A stretch of 64,000 bases of DNA from Microbacterium ginsengiterrae (lineage in GTDB: Bacteria > Actinomycetota > Actinomycetes > Actinomycetales > Microbacteriaceae): positions 124,001 to 188,000 of the forward strand of contig NZ_JACHMU010000001.1 in the NCBI RefSeq assembly GCF_014205075.1, given 5' to 3'. The notes under the pieces are model-generated. The model saw nothing but the letters and a program-made list of their open reading frames with translations. It had not been told where the DNA came from and did no database searches. A program made the position numbers and the translations under genes. This document shows, piece after piece, positions 49,672-58,116 of this stretch (positions within the stretch are counted from its first letter, which is position 1; each line of letters starts with the position of its first letter).

Positions 49672-50629
49672 GAAGAACAAGGATACCGCTACTCTATCTT
49701 CTGCGAAACTGCTACCGATATCTCGTGCCGGCCTGTGGTGGGGGCTGCTCGGCGTGGCCGCGTTCTCTTTCACCGTGCCCTTTACCAGGGTCGCGGTAGA
49801 GAACGGGCACATGTCGGCTCTGTTCGTCGGGTCGGGCCGCGCGCTGATCGCGGCCGCGCTCGCCGCGCTCGCCCTCGGGTTGACGCGGCAGAGACTCCCG
49901 CGCGGGAGGCAATGGATACAGGTCGCGGTGGTCGCTGGCGGCGCGGTGGTCGGGTTCCCGCTGCTGACCTCGTTCGCCCTCACGACCGCGTCCGCGAGCC
50001 ACGGGGCCGTAGTGATCGCGCTGCTGCCCGCAACGACCGCGGTGATCGCCGTCCTGCGCACGGGGGAACGACCCGCACGCTCGTTCTGGGTCGCCGCCGC
50101 GTTCGGCGCGGTCGCTGCGGTGGTATTCGCCGTGATCCAGGGTGGCGGTTTCGGCGGGCTGCCCGTCTCCGACCTGCTGCTGTTCGCCGCCGTCGTCGTC
50201 TGCGCGGTCGGCTACGCGGAAGGCGGATTGCTCTCCCGCAGCATGGGGTCGTGGCAGACGATCTCGTGGGCGCTCGTGCTCGCCTCGCCGCTGATGATTC
50301 TGCTGACCAGCATCGCCGTGGTGCAGCAGCCTCCCCTGGGCACCGTCGTGGAGTGGGGCGCGTTCGCGTACCTCGCGGTGGTGAGCATGTTCCTCGGGTT
50401 CTTCGCCTGGTATCGCGGCCTCGCCATCGGCCCGATGGCACAGGTCAGCCAGGTGCAGCTCACTCAACCCGTGATGAACATCCTCTGGGCGGGCCTGCTG
50501 CTGGGCGAGCACATCGGCTGGCAGACCGTGACCGGCGGCATCGCCGTGATCGGCTGCGCACTGCTCGCAGTTCGCGCCCGCAACCGAGGGAAGCAGGAAG
50601 GCGTACGAAACACACTCCGCGCTAACTGA
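49670..50629 (+). CDS. EamA/DMT-family transporter (MocR-linked)
   Basis: A 319-residue permease with ten hydrophobic segments. First repeat: LWWGLLGVAAFSFTVPFTRVAVENGHMSALFVGSGRALIAAALAAL; second: SWALVLASPLMILLTS to VQLTQPVMNILWAGLLLGEHIGWQTVTGGIAVIGCALLAV (outline). EamA proteins next to MocR regulators are thought to export the metabolite that the regulator senses. Its ATG at 49670 overlaps that of MocR. Confidence 0.9.
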   Translation: MKNKDTATLSSAKLLPISRAGLWWGLLGVAAFSFTVPFTRVAVENGHMSALFVGSGRALIAAALAALALGLTRQRLPRGRQWIQVAVVAGGAVVGFPLLTSFALTTASASHGAVVIALLPATTAVIAVLRTGERPARSFWVAAAFGAVAAVVFAVIQGGGFGGLPVSDLLLFAAVVVCAVGYAEGGLLSRSMGSWQTISWALVLASPLMILLTSIAVVQQPPLGTVVEWGAFAYLAVVSMFLGFFAWYRGLAIGPMAQVSQVQLTQPVMNILWAGLLLGEHIGWQTVTGGIAVIGCALLAVRARNRGKQEGVRNTLRAN

Positions 50630-50639
50630 TGACCGATCT

Positions 50640-50845
50640 CGCAGAGGTTAAGCGGCTGATCCGTGGCAACCCGCAGGCTCGGTGGTGCCCGCAGGGAGTG
50701 CACCAGATCCGCAGCGTCTCATCATCGCCGACCCCGAACCGCGGGGTGAGCTCACGAATCGACTGCGAGCGGGGCCACCCTCTCGGGCCTGACTGTCGTA
50801 AACCATGCGCACGGTGCGGTATCGCAACTCCGGACTGAACTTCAC
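50640..50845 (-). pseudogene. IS3-family orfA remnant
   Basis: The minus strand reads VKFSPELRYRTVRMVYDSQAREGGP and then, after a frameshift, SQSIRELTPRFGV and ETLRIW, the N-terminal pattern of IS3 OrfA (KFSPEL...RAVRMV...ETLRIW). No full open frame remains and orfB is absent. A 9-bp inverted repeat TGGTCCACT/AGTGGACCA sits just upstream at 50891-50939. It differs in sequence from the intact IS3 at 39040. Confidence 0.75.
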
Positions 50846-50890
50846 GGGCACCTTCTGGTGCACTCCGCGGGCTACGACGCCTAACGGGAC

Positions 50891-50939
50891 TGGTCCACTT
50901 CGACGGTTCCCGGATCGAGCAGATCTAGCGAGTGGACCA
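50891..50939. repeat. 9-bp inverted repeat near the orfA remnant
   Basis: TGGTCCACT (50891-50899) and AGTGGACCA (50931-50939), possibly derived from the end of the decayed insertion element. Confidence 0.45.
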
Positions 50940-50966
50940 GCAAGTGACCACCCAGGAAAACGACGA

Positions 50967-50999
50967 AGCCCAGGTGAGAAACATGCTCTCACCTGGGCT
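50967..50999. terminator. Strong hairpin terminator between orfA remnant and tRNA-Pro
   Basis: AGCCCAGGTGAGA and TCTCACCTGGGCT form a perfect 13-bp stem with a 7-nt loop followed on the plus strand by TTTTTT. It can stop transcription from the left and, on the minus strand, lies just after the tRNA. Confidence 0.9.
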
Positions 51000-51005
51000 T
51001 TTTTG

Positions 51006-51079
<74 letters not shown>

Positions 51080-51174
51080 TTGTTCTCCGCTCGCGCGGAG
51101 GCAACTCCACTATCTTAGCCGGACGGCACGGGCTTCGCGAACCAGCATCCTTGCCCGTGTCGGACCGCGGGGCG

Positions 51175-51180
51175 TAGCCT
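51175..51180 (+). promoter_or_regulatory. Candidate -10 hexamer (TAGCCT), leaderless
   Basis: TAGCCT with a 7-nt gap to the ATG at 51188. Confidence 0.45.
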
Positions 51181-51187
51181 GCCCAAC

Positions 51188-51769
51188 ATGCCGAAGATCA
51201 CCACCGCTCTCGCACGCCCAGAGATCTGGAAAGACATCCAGCACACGCTGAGCGGCGGAGGTGACGGCCGCAGCTGCCAGTGCGTCTGGCCGGTGCTGAC
51301 GAACAAGGAATGGGAGACCACGGATCTGGACCAGCGCACGGCGATGTTCCAGCAGGAAGTGGCGTCGTCGCGCCCGCCGGGACTCGTCGCGTACGTCGAT
51401 GGTGACGCCGCAGGATGGATCCGTGTCGGACCTCGCACCCTGCAGCGCCGACTCGGTCGTACCCGCAACATCGTCGCCACGACACGCGAACCGCTCGATG
51501 ACGATGATGTGTGGGCCGTCAGCTGCTTCGTCGTGCGCAGGGAGTATCGGGGACTCGGGCTGAACGCGAAGCTCCTCGACGCCGCGGTCACGTTCGCCCG
51601 GGAGTCCGGGGCCCGCGCGATCGAGGGATATCCGATCGACACCGCCCGAACGAACGTGCGCGTGAACGACCTGTTCCATGGCGCGCTGTCGACGTTCCTG
51701 TCGGCCGGGTTCGAGAAGATCGACGGCCCGAAACCGGAGCGCCCGCTCGTCAGCCTGACGATCGCGTGA
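51188..51769 (+). CDS. GNAT-family N-acetyltransferase
   Basis: A 193-residue protein: an N-terminal cysteine-containing segment (GDGRSCQCVWPVLTNKEW) typical of a GNAT subgroup, then VWAVSCFVVRREYRGLGLNAKLLDAAVTFARESGARAIEGYPID (outline), with the acetyl-CoA loop YRGLGLN. Substrate unknown. Leaderless -10 upstream. Confidence 0.88.
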   Translation: MPKITTALARPEIWKDIQHTLSGGGDGRSCQCVWPVLTNKEWETTDLDQRTAMFQQEVASSRPPGLVAYVDGDAAGWIRVGPRTLQRRLGRTRNIVATTREPLDDDDVWAVSCFVVRREYRGLGLNAKLLDAAVTFARESGARAIEGYPIDTARTNVRVNDLFHGALSTFLSAGFEKIDGPKPERPLVSLTIA

Positions 51770-51786
51770 GACGAGACCGCACGCTC

Positions 51787-52743
51787 TCAGCGCCGAACGC
51801 TGCGCGCGACCACGGCGTCGACAGCGAGGCTGCAGACGATCGCGACCGCGGTGGCGAAGAGCACCGCCTCCAGACGCAGGATGCCGAGCATGAGCGATGA
51901 GTGCTCCGACGACGTCGTCAGCAGCACGGCCGGCGTGAGGAAGAGGACGAACAGCGCGTAGTTCCCGGCATTCACGTAGGCGACGCAGAGCACCACGCAC
52001 ACCACGGCGGCGACGGTGGGGATCGGTGATGGCAGCATCGACAGCAGCACGGCGATGAGGGCTCCCACCACTGATCCGACGATGCGCAGGTATCCCCTGG
52101 TCACGCGCTGGTCCGCACCGACCGAGACGACGATGCAGAACGAGAGCAGCACCCAACCGACGTACGGGAAGTCGGTCAGCCGCGCAACGACGACGATCAG
52201 CAGCGCGCCGGCCGATGTCGCCACGGCGTACGACACCCGCTGTCGCATCGTCATCGACGTGCGCGACTTGTCCGACCGTGACTTCGCGATCGCAGAGAAC
52301 GTGAGGATGACGCCGGCTCCGATCACAGAACCGAGCAGGACGTGCCAGACCTCAGCCCCCGACTGATTGAGCGACGCGAAGGCGAGGAGGTTCACGGGAG
52401 AGCGCGTGAGCAGCGCCGCCTCCCCCAGGCCCACGAACGCCTGCAGCAGGCAGACGACGACGAGCGCGACGAGCGTGACCCACAGCCCCGCCCCGCCGAT
52501 CACGAACCCCAGCAACGCCACGCTCAGCGACCACGCGACGGACAGGATCCGCGTGCGCCAGCTCGCCGCGCGCACCACGGACAGCAGGAAGAGGATCGTC
52601 AGGTACCCGGACAGCGCCGTGTTCGGTCCGATGAGCAACTGACTCGCGCCGAGCACCGCTGCGGCGACGGCGACGAGCAGGCCGGCGAAGAGCACGTCAC
52701 GCCAGGAGAGTCCGACGCTCGGTCGGCCGGCATCCTGCGGCAT
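51787..52743 (-). CDS. FUSC-like aromatic-acid exporter-family membrane protein
   Basis: A 318-residue protein with two blocks of hydrophobic segments separated by a basic loop (SRSDKSRTSMTMRQRVSY). The pattern FPYVGWVLLSFCIVVSVGADQRVTRGYLRIVGSVVGALIAVLL in outline, with RGxxRIxGT-type sequence, is typical of FUSC/YccS proteins, which export aromatic acids. It is shorter than classical YccS (no cytosolic C-terminal domain). ATG at 52743. Confidence 0.82.
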   Translation of the reverse strand: MPQDAGRPSVGLSWRDVLFAGLLVAVAAAVLGASQLLIGPNTALSGYLTILFLLSVVRAASWRTRILSVAWSLSVALLGFVIGGAGLWVTLVALVVVCLLQAFVGLGEAALLTRSPVNLLAFASLNQSGAEVWHVLLGSVIGAGVILTFSAIAKSRSDKSRTSMTMRQRVSYAVATSAGALLIVVVARLTDFPYVGWVLLSFCIVVSVGADQRVTRGYLRIVGSVVGALIAVLLSMLPSPIPTVAAVVCVVLCVAYVNAGNYALFVLFLTPAVLLTTSSEHSSLMLGILRLEAVLFATAVAIVCSLAVDAVVARSVRR

Positions 52744-52763
52744 CGCGCCTCCCCCACGACGAC

Positions 52764-52806
52764 CGAGTCCCGTGCCCCGTTCACTCGGAACAGGGCACGG
52801 GACTCG
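52764..52806 (-). terminator. Hairpin after the Ntn hydrolase gene
   Basis: CGAGTCCCGTGCCC and GGGCACGGGACTCG form a perfect 14-bp stem with a 15-nt loop, 12 nt after the end of the gene at 52818 in its direction of transcription. Confidence 0.8.
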
Positions 52807-52817
52807 AGAACGACCGG

Positions 52818-53897
52818 TTACTTCTTCTTGCCGACCATGTCCTGGACGGCAGCCTTGATCGCAGCGAAGTCCTCCTGCTTGTTCGCGACGAACTCCAGCG
52901 CCTTCAGGCCGGTGTCCAGCGCGCCCGTGGCGAGCTCGCCCACGTCGGAGAAGTGGTGGCTGACGTTGCCCGCGAGGCCACCCTCGAGAGCCAGGCGGCT
53001 GACGAGGTCGAGACGCAGCACCTTCGCGCCCTCGTTGAAGCTCATGTCGTCGAGGTCGACCCACACGATGCTCGGACGGGTCGTGGACTCGAAGACGTAG
53101 CGACGGTTGGTGAGGTCGAGCACGACCTGCCAGATCGTCTGCGACGCGTCGGGCTTGCCCGGCTCCGGGGTGCGGAACGGCTGCGCGGCGTTGCGGATGA
53201 TGCTGAACATCGCCGCGATGCCGTCGAGCTGAGTCTTCGGCTGCACCTGGTGCTCGACGTAGTACGAGGCACGTGCGAAGCGGTCGCTCGCGAGGGTCGA
53301 ACCCGGAAGCGGCTTGTCGCCACCCAGGCCCTCGATCTCCTTGACGAGTTCGAGCTGCTTGTCGAAGGTCGGAGAGTTCGTCATGACCTTGTACGAGCGG
53401 TCGTGGTAGACCTTCAGCTCGCCGCCCACGTACTCGATGATCGCCGAGTCGCCGGTGGCGTCGTCGAGCGCGAGGTGCAGCGTCGGGACGAGGTGCCCGG
53501 TGGGGTCGAAGAGCTGGCGGATGGCGACCTGGGTGGAGTTCGTCCACTCGACGGCCTCAGCCACGGTGGCGAAGTTGTCCAGGTAATACTGCAGCCAGAC
53601 GGCCTGGCTCAGAGTGGTGGCGTCGTCCGAAGGCTTGCCGTAGTCGGACTCGGCGAGCCACAGGATGTGCCCGGCGAAGCCCTTCTCGTTCATGCCGTCG
53701 GTGGCGATCAGGTCGAAGGCGGTCGCGACGATGCTGCCGTACTTCGACTTCCAGGTGAGCTTGCCGTCGACGCCGTCGGTGCGCTCGATTCCGCGAGGGT
53801 ACTTCCAGAGGTTGGACAGGAGATCCATGTGGAAGTCCATGTTGCGGCCGACAAGGACCGACCCGTTGGCGTCAGGCCAGACAACTCTGGTGCACAT
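52818..53897 (-). CDS. Linear amide C-N hydrolase (choloylglycine hydrolase/penicillin V acylase family)
   Basis: A 359-residue Ntn hydrolase. The nucleophile is Cys2 (MCTRVVWPDANGSVLVGRNMDF; autocleavage removes Met1), followed by RNMDF and later the conserved Asn/Arg region VMTNSPTFDKQL. No signal peptide precedes Cys2, so the enzyme is cytosolic. The family cleaves bile salts, penicillin V or N-acyl homoserine lactones; the substrate here is open. AAAGGA precedes the ATG at 53897. Confidence 0.88.
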   Translation of the reverse strand: MCTRVVWPDANGSVLVGRNMDFHMDLLSNLWKYPRGIERTDGVDGKLTWKSKYGSIVATAFDLIATDGMNEKGFAGHILWLAESDYGKPSDDATTLSQAVWLQYYLDNFATVAEAVEWTNSTQVAIRQLFDPTGHLVPTLHLALDDATGDSAIIEYVGGELKVYHDRSYKVMTNSPTFDKQLELVKEIEGLGGDKPLPGSTLASDRFARASYYVEHQVQPKTQLDGIAAMFSIIRNAAQPFRTPEPGKPDASQTIWQVVLDLTNRRYVFESTTRPSIVWVDLDDMSFNEGAKVLRLDLVSRLALEGGLAGNVSHHFSDVGELATGALDTGLKALEFVANKQEDFAAIKAAVQDMVGKKK

Positions 53898-53962
53898 CTG
53901 CGCACATCCTTTCGTAAGGGATCTGTCGCGTGGAGCGCGCGTTGCGGGCGACAGTCAGGTTC

Positions 53963-53991
53963 ATGATGACGCGCCTCCGGATGCCGGTCAA
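53963..53991 (-). promoter_or_regulatory. Candidate promoter of the Ntn hydrolase gene
   Basis: On the minus strand, TTGACC (53986-53991) and CATCAT (53963-53968) are separated by 17 nt, about 65 nt before the ATG. Confidence 0.4.
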
Positions 53992-54255
53992 AACATCTGT
54001 GGCATATGATCCCCCGCAGTGGCGGCTGGCGAAGGTTCGGCCGGGCTCGGAGACTCGTCGCCCTGATGCCCGGGTGAAAGGTCAGCGGCTCGAGCGGCAC
54101 CCCGCGTCGCAAGCAATTTCAACGAAGAAGCGGGTAGACGACACTTGTCCGCCTGTCGTCGCCGACCGCCGGATGAACGGGCGGGTGATGCGGGCGGGTG
54201 AAATTGCCGACGACCCCCGGCGTGTCGGGTTTCCGGCGGTCGTGCGGCTCCGCCC

Positions 54256-54261
54256 TAGCAT
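54256..54261 (+). promoter_or_regulatory. Candidate -10 hexamer (TAGCAT), leaderless
   Basis: TAGCAT with a 6-nt gap (GGGGGG) to the ATG at 54268; the G-run could also act as a ribosome-binding site only if transcription started further upstream. Confidence 0.45.
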
Positions 54262-54267
54262 GGGGGG

Positions 54268-54939
54268 ATGCCGCGCCGATCCCCGCGTCGGACGCTCCTC
54301 CCCTGGGCGTTCCTCCCGTACATCGTGATGTCGATCATCCACGTCATCGCCCGAGCCGTCGAGAGCGACGCCGCGGGGCCGACCAAGCTCTGGCTGATGC
54401 CGCTGCTCGCGCTCCCGGTCCTCGTCTCGCTCCGTGCGCGCCCGGCCCTGGCGATCGCTCTCCTCCTCATCGCTCTCCTGTTCTCGTGGCTCGGGGACGG
54501 CGCCGGGGCCTTCTTCCCTGCCGGGCCCGAGCTGCCGCTGATGCTGCTCTTCTTCGGGCTGGCGCACGTGGCGTACATCGTCCTGTTCACCCGGGTGCTC
54601 GGCTCCGGTCGGCTGCCCCGATGGACCGCGGTCTTCGCCGTCTGGTGGATCGCCATGATCGCCGTACTCGGTCCGCACACCGGTGGCCTGCTTCCCGCGG
54701 TCGGAGCGTACGGTCTCATCCTCGGAGCGACAGCGGCTCTCGCCGCGCGCTGCGGACCCGTCGTCACCACCGGCGGGGTGTTCTTCCTCGTCAGTGACAC
54801 CATCCTGGCGTTCCGACTCTTCCTTCCCGACGCGGCGCCGGGCTGGACCAGCCCGCTCGTCATGCTCACCTACACGCTCGGCCAGGGACTCCTCGTCGGC
54901 GGCGCCCTCCTCGTGCTGCGAAGGCGAGCGCGCGGATGA
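54268..54939 (+). CDS. YhhN/TMEM86-family lysoplasmalogenase
   Basis: A 223-residue polytopic membrane protein with seven to eight segments and the two conserved aspartates of the family in FSWLGDGAGAF and LVSDTILAF. Members hydrolyse the vinyl-ether bond of lysoplasmalogens; activity in actinobacteria is less clear. Its end overlaps the S4-domain gene (ATGA). Confidence 0.88.
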   Translation: MPRRSPRRTLLPWAFLPYIVMSIIHVIARAVESDAAGPTKLWLMPLLALPVLVSLRARPALAIALLLIALLFSWLGDGAGAFFPAGPELPLMLLFFGLAHVAYIVLFTRVLGSGRLPRWTAVFAVWWIAMIAVLGPHTGGLLPAVGAYGLILGATAALAARCGPVVTTGGVFFLVSDTILAFRLFLPDAAPGWTSPLVMLTYTLGQGLLVGGALLVLRRRARG

Positions 54940-55310
54940 ACGAGAAGACGATGACCGCCCCCGTGCGCGTGGACAGCTGGCTCTGGGCGATCCGCGTCTA
55001 TAAGACCCGCTCGGCCGCGACGACGGCATGCCGCGCGGGGCATGTGCGCGTGAACGGCGACAAGGCGAAGGCTGCGCAGACCGTCCGGCCCGAGGACGAA
55101 GTGCGGGTCCGCATCAGTGGCTTCGATCGCATCCTCGTCGTACGGCAGACGCTCACCAAGCGTGTGGGTGCGCCGATCGCCGCCACCGCATACGAGGAAC
55201 GCACGCCGCCGAGAGAACCGATGGCCGCTCTCGCCGTGCGAGATCGTGGCGCAGGACGCCCGACCAAGCGCGAACGCCGTGACATCGACCGGCTGCGCGG
55301 TCGCGACTGA
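54936..55310 (+). CDS. S4-domain RNA-binding protein, HslR-like
   Basis: A 124-residue protein with an S4 domain (VRVDSWLWAIRVYKTRSAATTACRAGHVRVNGDKAKAAQTVRPEDEVRV, outline) and a basic tail (KRERRDIDRLRGRD), the architecture of HslR (Hsp15), which rescues stalled 50S subunits. Overlaps the lysoplasmalogenase by 4 nt. Confidence 0.9.
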   Translation: MNEKTMTAPVRVDSWLWAIRVYKTRSAATTACRAGHVRVNGDKAKAAQTVRPEDEVRVRISGFDRILVVRQTLTKRVGAPIAATAYEERTPPREPMAALAVRDRGAGRPTKRERRDIDRLRGRD

Positions 55311-55312
55311 CC

Positions 55313-55810
55313 TCAGCCGATCCGTGCACGCAGCCCCGGCCACGCATCCGCGAAGCCAGGATGCAGCGGACGAGCCTCGATCTCATCGAACGGGACCCAT
55401 TCCAGCGCCACGCTCTCGGGGTCGCTGATCACCGGCTCGAACGGCACGACCACGTCAGCCACCACGGTCGTATAGGACCAGATCCTCAGATCCAGCACGC
55501 TCGTGAAGCGCACCTCGACCGCGCCGGCGGGGATACCAGCCTCTTCAGTGGCTTCTCGAAGAGCGCCGTCGACCGGGCTCTCACCCTCGTGGAGAGCGCC
55601 GCCGGGCAGGCCCCAGGTGCCGCCGAAGTGGCTCCAGCTCACCCGGTGCTGCAGGAGCACCCCACGTGCGGCATCCACGGCGAGGAGCCCGGCCGCGCCG
55701 AACCGGCCCCAGTACCGCTCCCCCGTGTCGGCGACGACCCATGCGTCACCGGGGTCGCGCGGACCTGACGGGCGTCGAGGTTCGCCGGGTTCCGGGGGCA
55801 GGATGGTCAC
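55313..55810 (-). CDS. Nudix hydrolase
   Basis: A 165-residue enzyme with the Nudix box GGALHEGESPVDGALREATEEAGI (GX5EX7REUXEEXGU), preceded by HFGGTWGLPG. Substrate unknown; possibly sanitation of oxidised or diphosphate compounds. GTG start at 55810. Converges with the S4 gene (2-nt gap). Confidence 0.92.
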   Translation of the reverse strand: MTILPPEPGEPRRPSGPRDPGDAWVVADTGERYWGRFGAAGLLAVDAARGVLLQHRVSWSHFGGTWGLPGGALHEGESPVDGALREATEEAGIPAGAVEVRFTSVLDLRIWSYTTVVADVVVPFEPVISDPESVALEWVPFDEIEARPLHPGFADAWPGLRARIG

Positions 55811-55890
55811 ATCTCCAGCATTTCACAGCATCCGCGCACGGGTCCCACCGCGCGACCCGGATCGTCATACGGCTCTGGGAGAATGAACGG

Positions 55891-56448
55891 GTGAAGCTTC
55901 TCGTCGCCGCCCTCGAATCCGAACTCATCGCCTTCCCCGAGGAGCTCTCCGGCTTCCGCCGCCTCGTCACGGGACCGGGAAAGCTCAAGGCGACATACGC
56001 GTTGACACGCGCCCTTGACGCAGACGTCTACGACGAGATCCTCGTCGTCGGGACGGCAGGAGCCCTCGACGAGACCGTCGGGTCAGGCGTGCACGAGGTG
56101 CACTGGGCGTTCCAGCACGATGTCATCAACGAGGACGGCGTCCGGGGCGAGCACGTGTCGATGCCGCAGCGGATCGCACTCGGCGACGGCGACATCTCCA
56201 TCGCCACCGGTGACAGCTTCATCGACGACGCCGACGCCGTCCAGCTGATCCGTTCACTCGGCGGGCGCCTCGTCGACATGGAGTCCTATGCCTACGCGTG
56301 GGTCGCCGCGCAGTTCGACGTGCCGATCCGCATCTGGAAGGCAGTATCGGACCACGCGCAGGACGGCGCGAACACGACATGGGAGGAAGCCGTCACCGCG
56401 TGCAGCCACCAGCTGCGCGATCGTGTCCGCGCCGTCTACGGCGTCTAG
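55891..56448 (+). CDS. Nucleoside phosphorylase-like protein (MTA/SAH nucleosidase type)
   Basis: A 185-residue, shorter-than-usual member of the phosphorylase/nucleosidase superfamily: VAALESELIAF, GPGKLKATYALT, VVGTAGALDE, and VDMESYAYAWVA containing the ribose-binding Met-Glu pair. Likely a 5'-methylthioadenosine/adenosylhomocysteine nucleosidase or related. GTG start with GAGAAT 6 nt upstream. Its stop overlaps the stop of the convergent dehydrogenase (CTAG). Confidence 0.85.
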   Translation: MKLLVAALESELIAFPEELSGFRRLVTGPGKLKATYALTRALDADVYDEILVVGTAGALDETVGSGVHEVHWAFQHDVINEDGVRGEHVSMPQRIALGDGDISIATGDSFIDDADAVQLIRSLGGRLVDMESYAYAWVAAQFDVPIRIWKAVSDHAQDGANTTWEEAVTACSHQLRDRVRAVYGV

Positions 56449-57515
56449 CCCGCGAGTGCCGGTGCTCCGGCGCTGAGGCGCGCGGCGGCGAGCTCTTCGG
56501 CGGCCGCGAGCGGCGTGATCCCGCGTTCCTCGGCATCGTCGAGGATGCGTCGGACGGTATCGCCGATCTGAGCGACGCGCCCCATGATCTCCTGGCGGGA
56601 CCCCAGCTGCTTGGCCTCGTGGTCAAGATAGATGACGCCACCGGCGTTGACGACGAAGTCCGGTGCGTACAGGATGCCGCGGCGCGCCAGACGCTCCGCG
56701 CCCTCCCGATCGGCCAGCGGGTTGTTCGCCGGACCGCACACGGCCCGCGTGTCCAGCGCGTCGATGACCTCGTCCGTGAGGAGCCCGCCGATGCCCGCGG
56801 GGACGAAGACGTCCGACGGCAGCAGGTGCTCGGTACCGGGCGCCGCCCAGACCGCGCCGAGCTCGGTGGCGAGGTGCCGGCGCTCGGGGTTCACGTCCGT
56901 GACGGTGAGCTGGGCGCCCTCTGCAGCGAGTCGTACGGCGAGCCGGCCACCGACCTGCCCGAGACCGGAAATGGTCACCCGACGCCCGGCGACGTCGGGG
57001 CTGCCGGTGGTGCGCTCGAGCACCGCGCGCAACGACTCGTAGACACCGAGGCTCGTCGGGCCCGCCGGCTCACCTGACCCTCCGGACGCGTCGGGAAGCC
57101 CGACGACGTGTGCGGTGCGTTCGCCCACGACCGCCATGTCGTTCATGGTCGATCCGACGTCCTCCGCCGTGCGGTAGAGCCCGTCGAACGACTCCACGGC
57201 GTCGCCGAGGTCCAGGAACGCGGCGCGGCGCCGGTCGGCGTCGAGCACCGTGCCCTCTTCAAGGCCGATGACGGATTTCCCTCCGCCGGCGTCCAATCCG
57301 GCGGTGGCGTTCTTCAACGTCATCGCCGCCGAGAGGCGCAGCGCGTCACCCAGCGCGTCGCTCCAGTGCGGGTAAGTCCACAGTCGGGCGCCGCCGAGGG
57401 CGGAACCGAGAATGGAGGAGTGCAGGGCGACCGCGATGAACAGTCCACTTCGTCGCCCGGTGATCACCTCCACCCGTTCGTGGGAGAACTCGGGAAGGGG
57501 CAGGGTGTGCGACAT
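56445..57515 (-). CDS. Leucine/valine (Glu/Leu/Phe/Val-type) dehydrogenase
   Basis: A 356-residue amino acid dehydrogenase. GGARLWTYPHWSDALGDALRLSAAMTLKNATAGLDAGGGKSVI contains the glycine-rich substrate loop and catalytic lysines (outline); the NAD motif is ISGLGQVGGRLAVRLAAEG, and YAPDFVVNAGGVI is a family signature. Role: branched-chain amino acid deamination. AAAGAGGA precedes the ATG at 57515. Confidence 0.9.
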   Translation of the reverse strand: MSHTLPLPEFSHERVEVITGRRSGLFIAVALHSSILGSALGGARLWTYPHWSDALGDALRLSAAMTLKNATAGLDAGGGKSVIGLEEGTVLDADRRRAAFLDLGDAVESFDGLYRTAEDVGSTMNDMAVVGERTAHVVGLPDASGGSGEPAGPTSLGVYESLRAVLERTTGSPDVAGRRVTISGLGQVGGRLAVRLAAEGAQLTVTDVNPERRHLATELGAVWAAPGTEHLLPSDVFVPAGIGGLLTDEVIDALDTRAVCGPANNPLADREGAERLARRGILYAPDFVVNAGGVIYLDHEAKQLGSRQEIMGRVAQIGDTVRRILDDAEERGITPLAAAEELAAARLSAGAPALAG

Positions 57516-57550
57516 TGCATCCTCTTTCGGCAGGCCTTGTGGGCAGCAGT

Positions 57551-57579
57551 GTGGATGCCGTCAGGTTTGCGGCATCCAC
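57551..57579 (-). terminator. Hairpin between the dehydrogenase and SRPBCC genes
   Basis: GTGGATGCC and GGCATCCAC form a perfect 9-bp stem with an 11-nt loop, 36 nt after the end of the SRPBCC gene. Confidence 0.55.
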
Positions 57580-57615
57580 GTCCATTGCACCACCGACCAG
57601 GCCGGGAGGCAACCG

Positions 57616-58116
57616 TCAGTCCGCGGAGCGCGCCAGTGCCGCGTATTCGCGACTCATCGGCGCGTATACCGCCTCGAACTCGGCGAGCGACGGCACGCTT
57701 CCCCCGTCGACGACCGCGACGAGCCTGTCGAGATACCACTCCCAGCCGGGGCCGGTGTCGGGAAGCATCTCGGCGGCGACCTCGTGCTGGGTCAGCGCCA
57801 GGACCGTTCGACCGTCACGCGCGGTGAGCTCGGCCGTCAGGTGCCAACTGCCGTCGTCATCGGTGATGCTGACGGAGAGGACATGCGGTGGCTCGCAGCG
57901 ACGGATCGTCCATGACGCAGCCGACATCGTCTCCGGTTCGGCGTTCATCGTCACGGAGATCGATCCCGACGCCGGGTCTCCGCTCCAGGTGCCGAACCAG
58001 CGGCTCAGCCGCTCGGAATCGACGATGCTCGCCCACACATCGTCGATGGAGGTCGTGAACTCGCGGACGAGCCGCACGGTGTGTCGCTCCTCATCGAATC
58101 GTCCTGTGATGGTCAT
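57616..58116 (-). CDS. SRPBCC (AHSA1-like) domain protein
   Basis: A 166-residue START-like protein: VRLVREFTTSIDDVWASIVDSERLSRWFGTWSGDP at the start and HLTAELTARDGRTVLALTQHEV, with the C-terminal helix GWEWYLDRLVAVVDGG. Binds hydrophobic ligands. Encoded with an ArsR regulator (ATGA overlap), a very common pairing. Confidence 0.92.
   Translation of the reverse strand: MTITGRFDEERHTVRLVREFTTSIDDVWASIVDSERLSRWFGTWSGDPASGSISVTMNAEPETMSAASWTIRRCEPPHVLSVSITDDDGSWHLTAELTARDGRTVLALTQHEVAAEMLPDTGPGWEWYLDRLVAVVDGGSVPSLAEFEAVYAPMSREYAALARSAD

Larger units (their letters stand above)
53898..54267. other. Divergent intergenic region
   Basis: The 370 nt between the Ntn hydrolase and lysoplasmalogenase genes hold a candidate promoter for each and no supported gene. 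A 30-codon minus-strand frame beginning at about 53965 overlaps the hydrolase start but is probably fortuitous. Confidence 0.5.

Noticed and set aside
53875..53967. 30-codon minus-strand frame before the Ntn hydrolase as a leader peptide
   Set aside because: It overlaps the hydrolase start, has no regulatory codon run or attenuator hairpins, and is probably chance.
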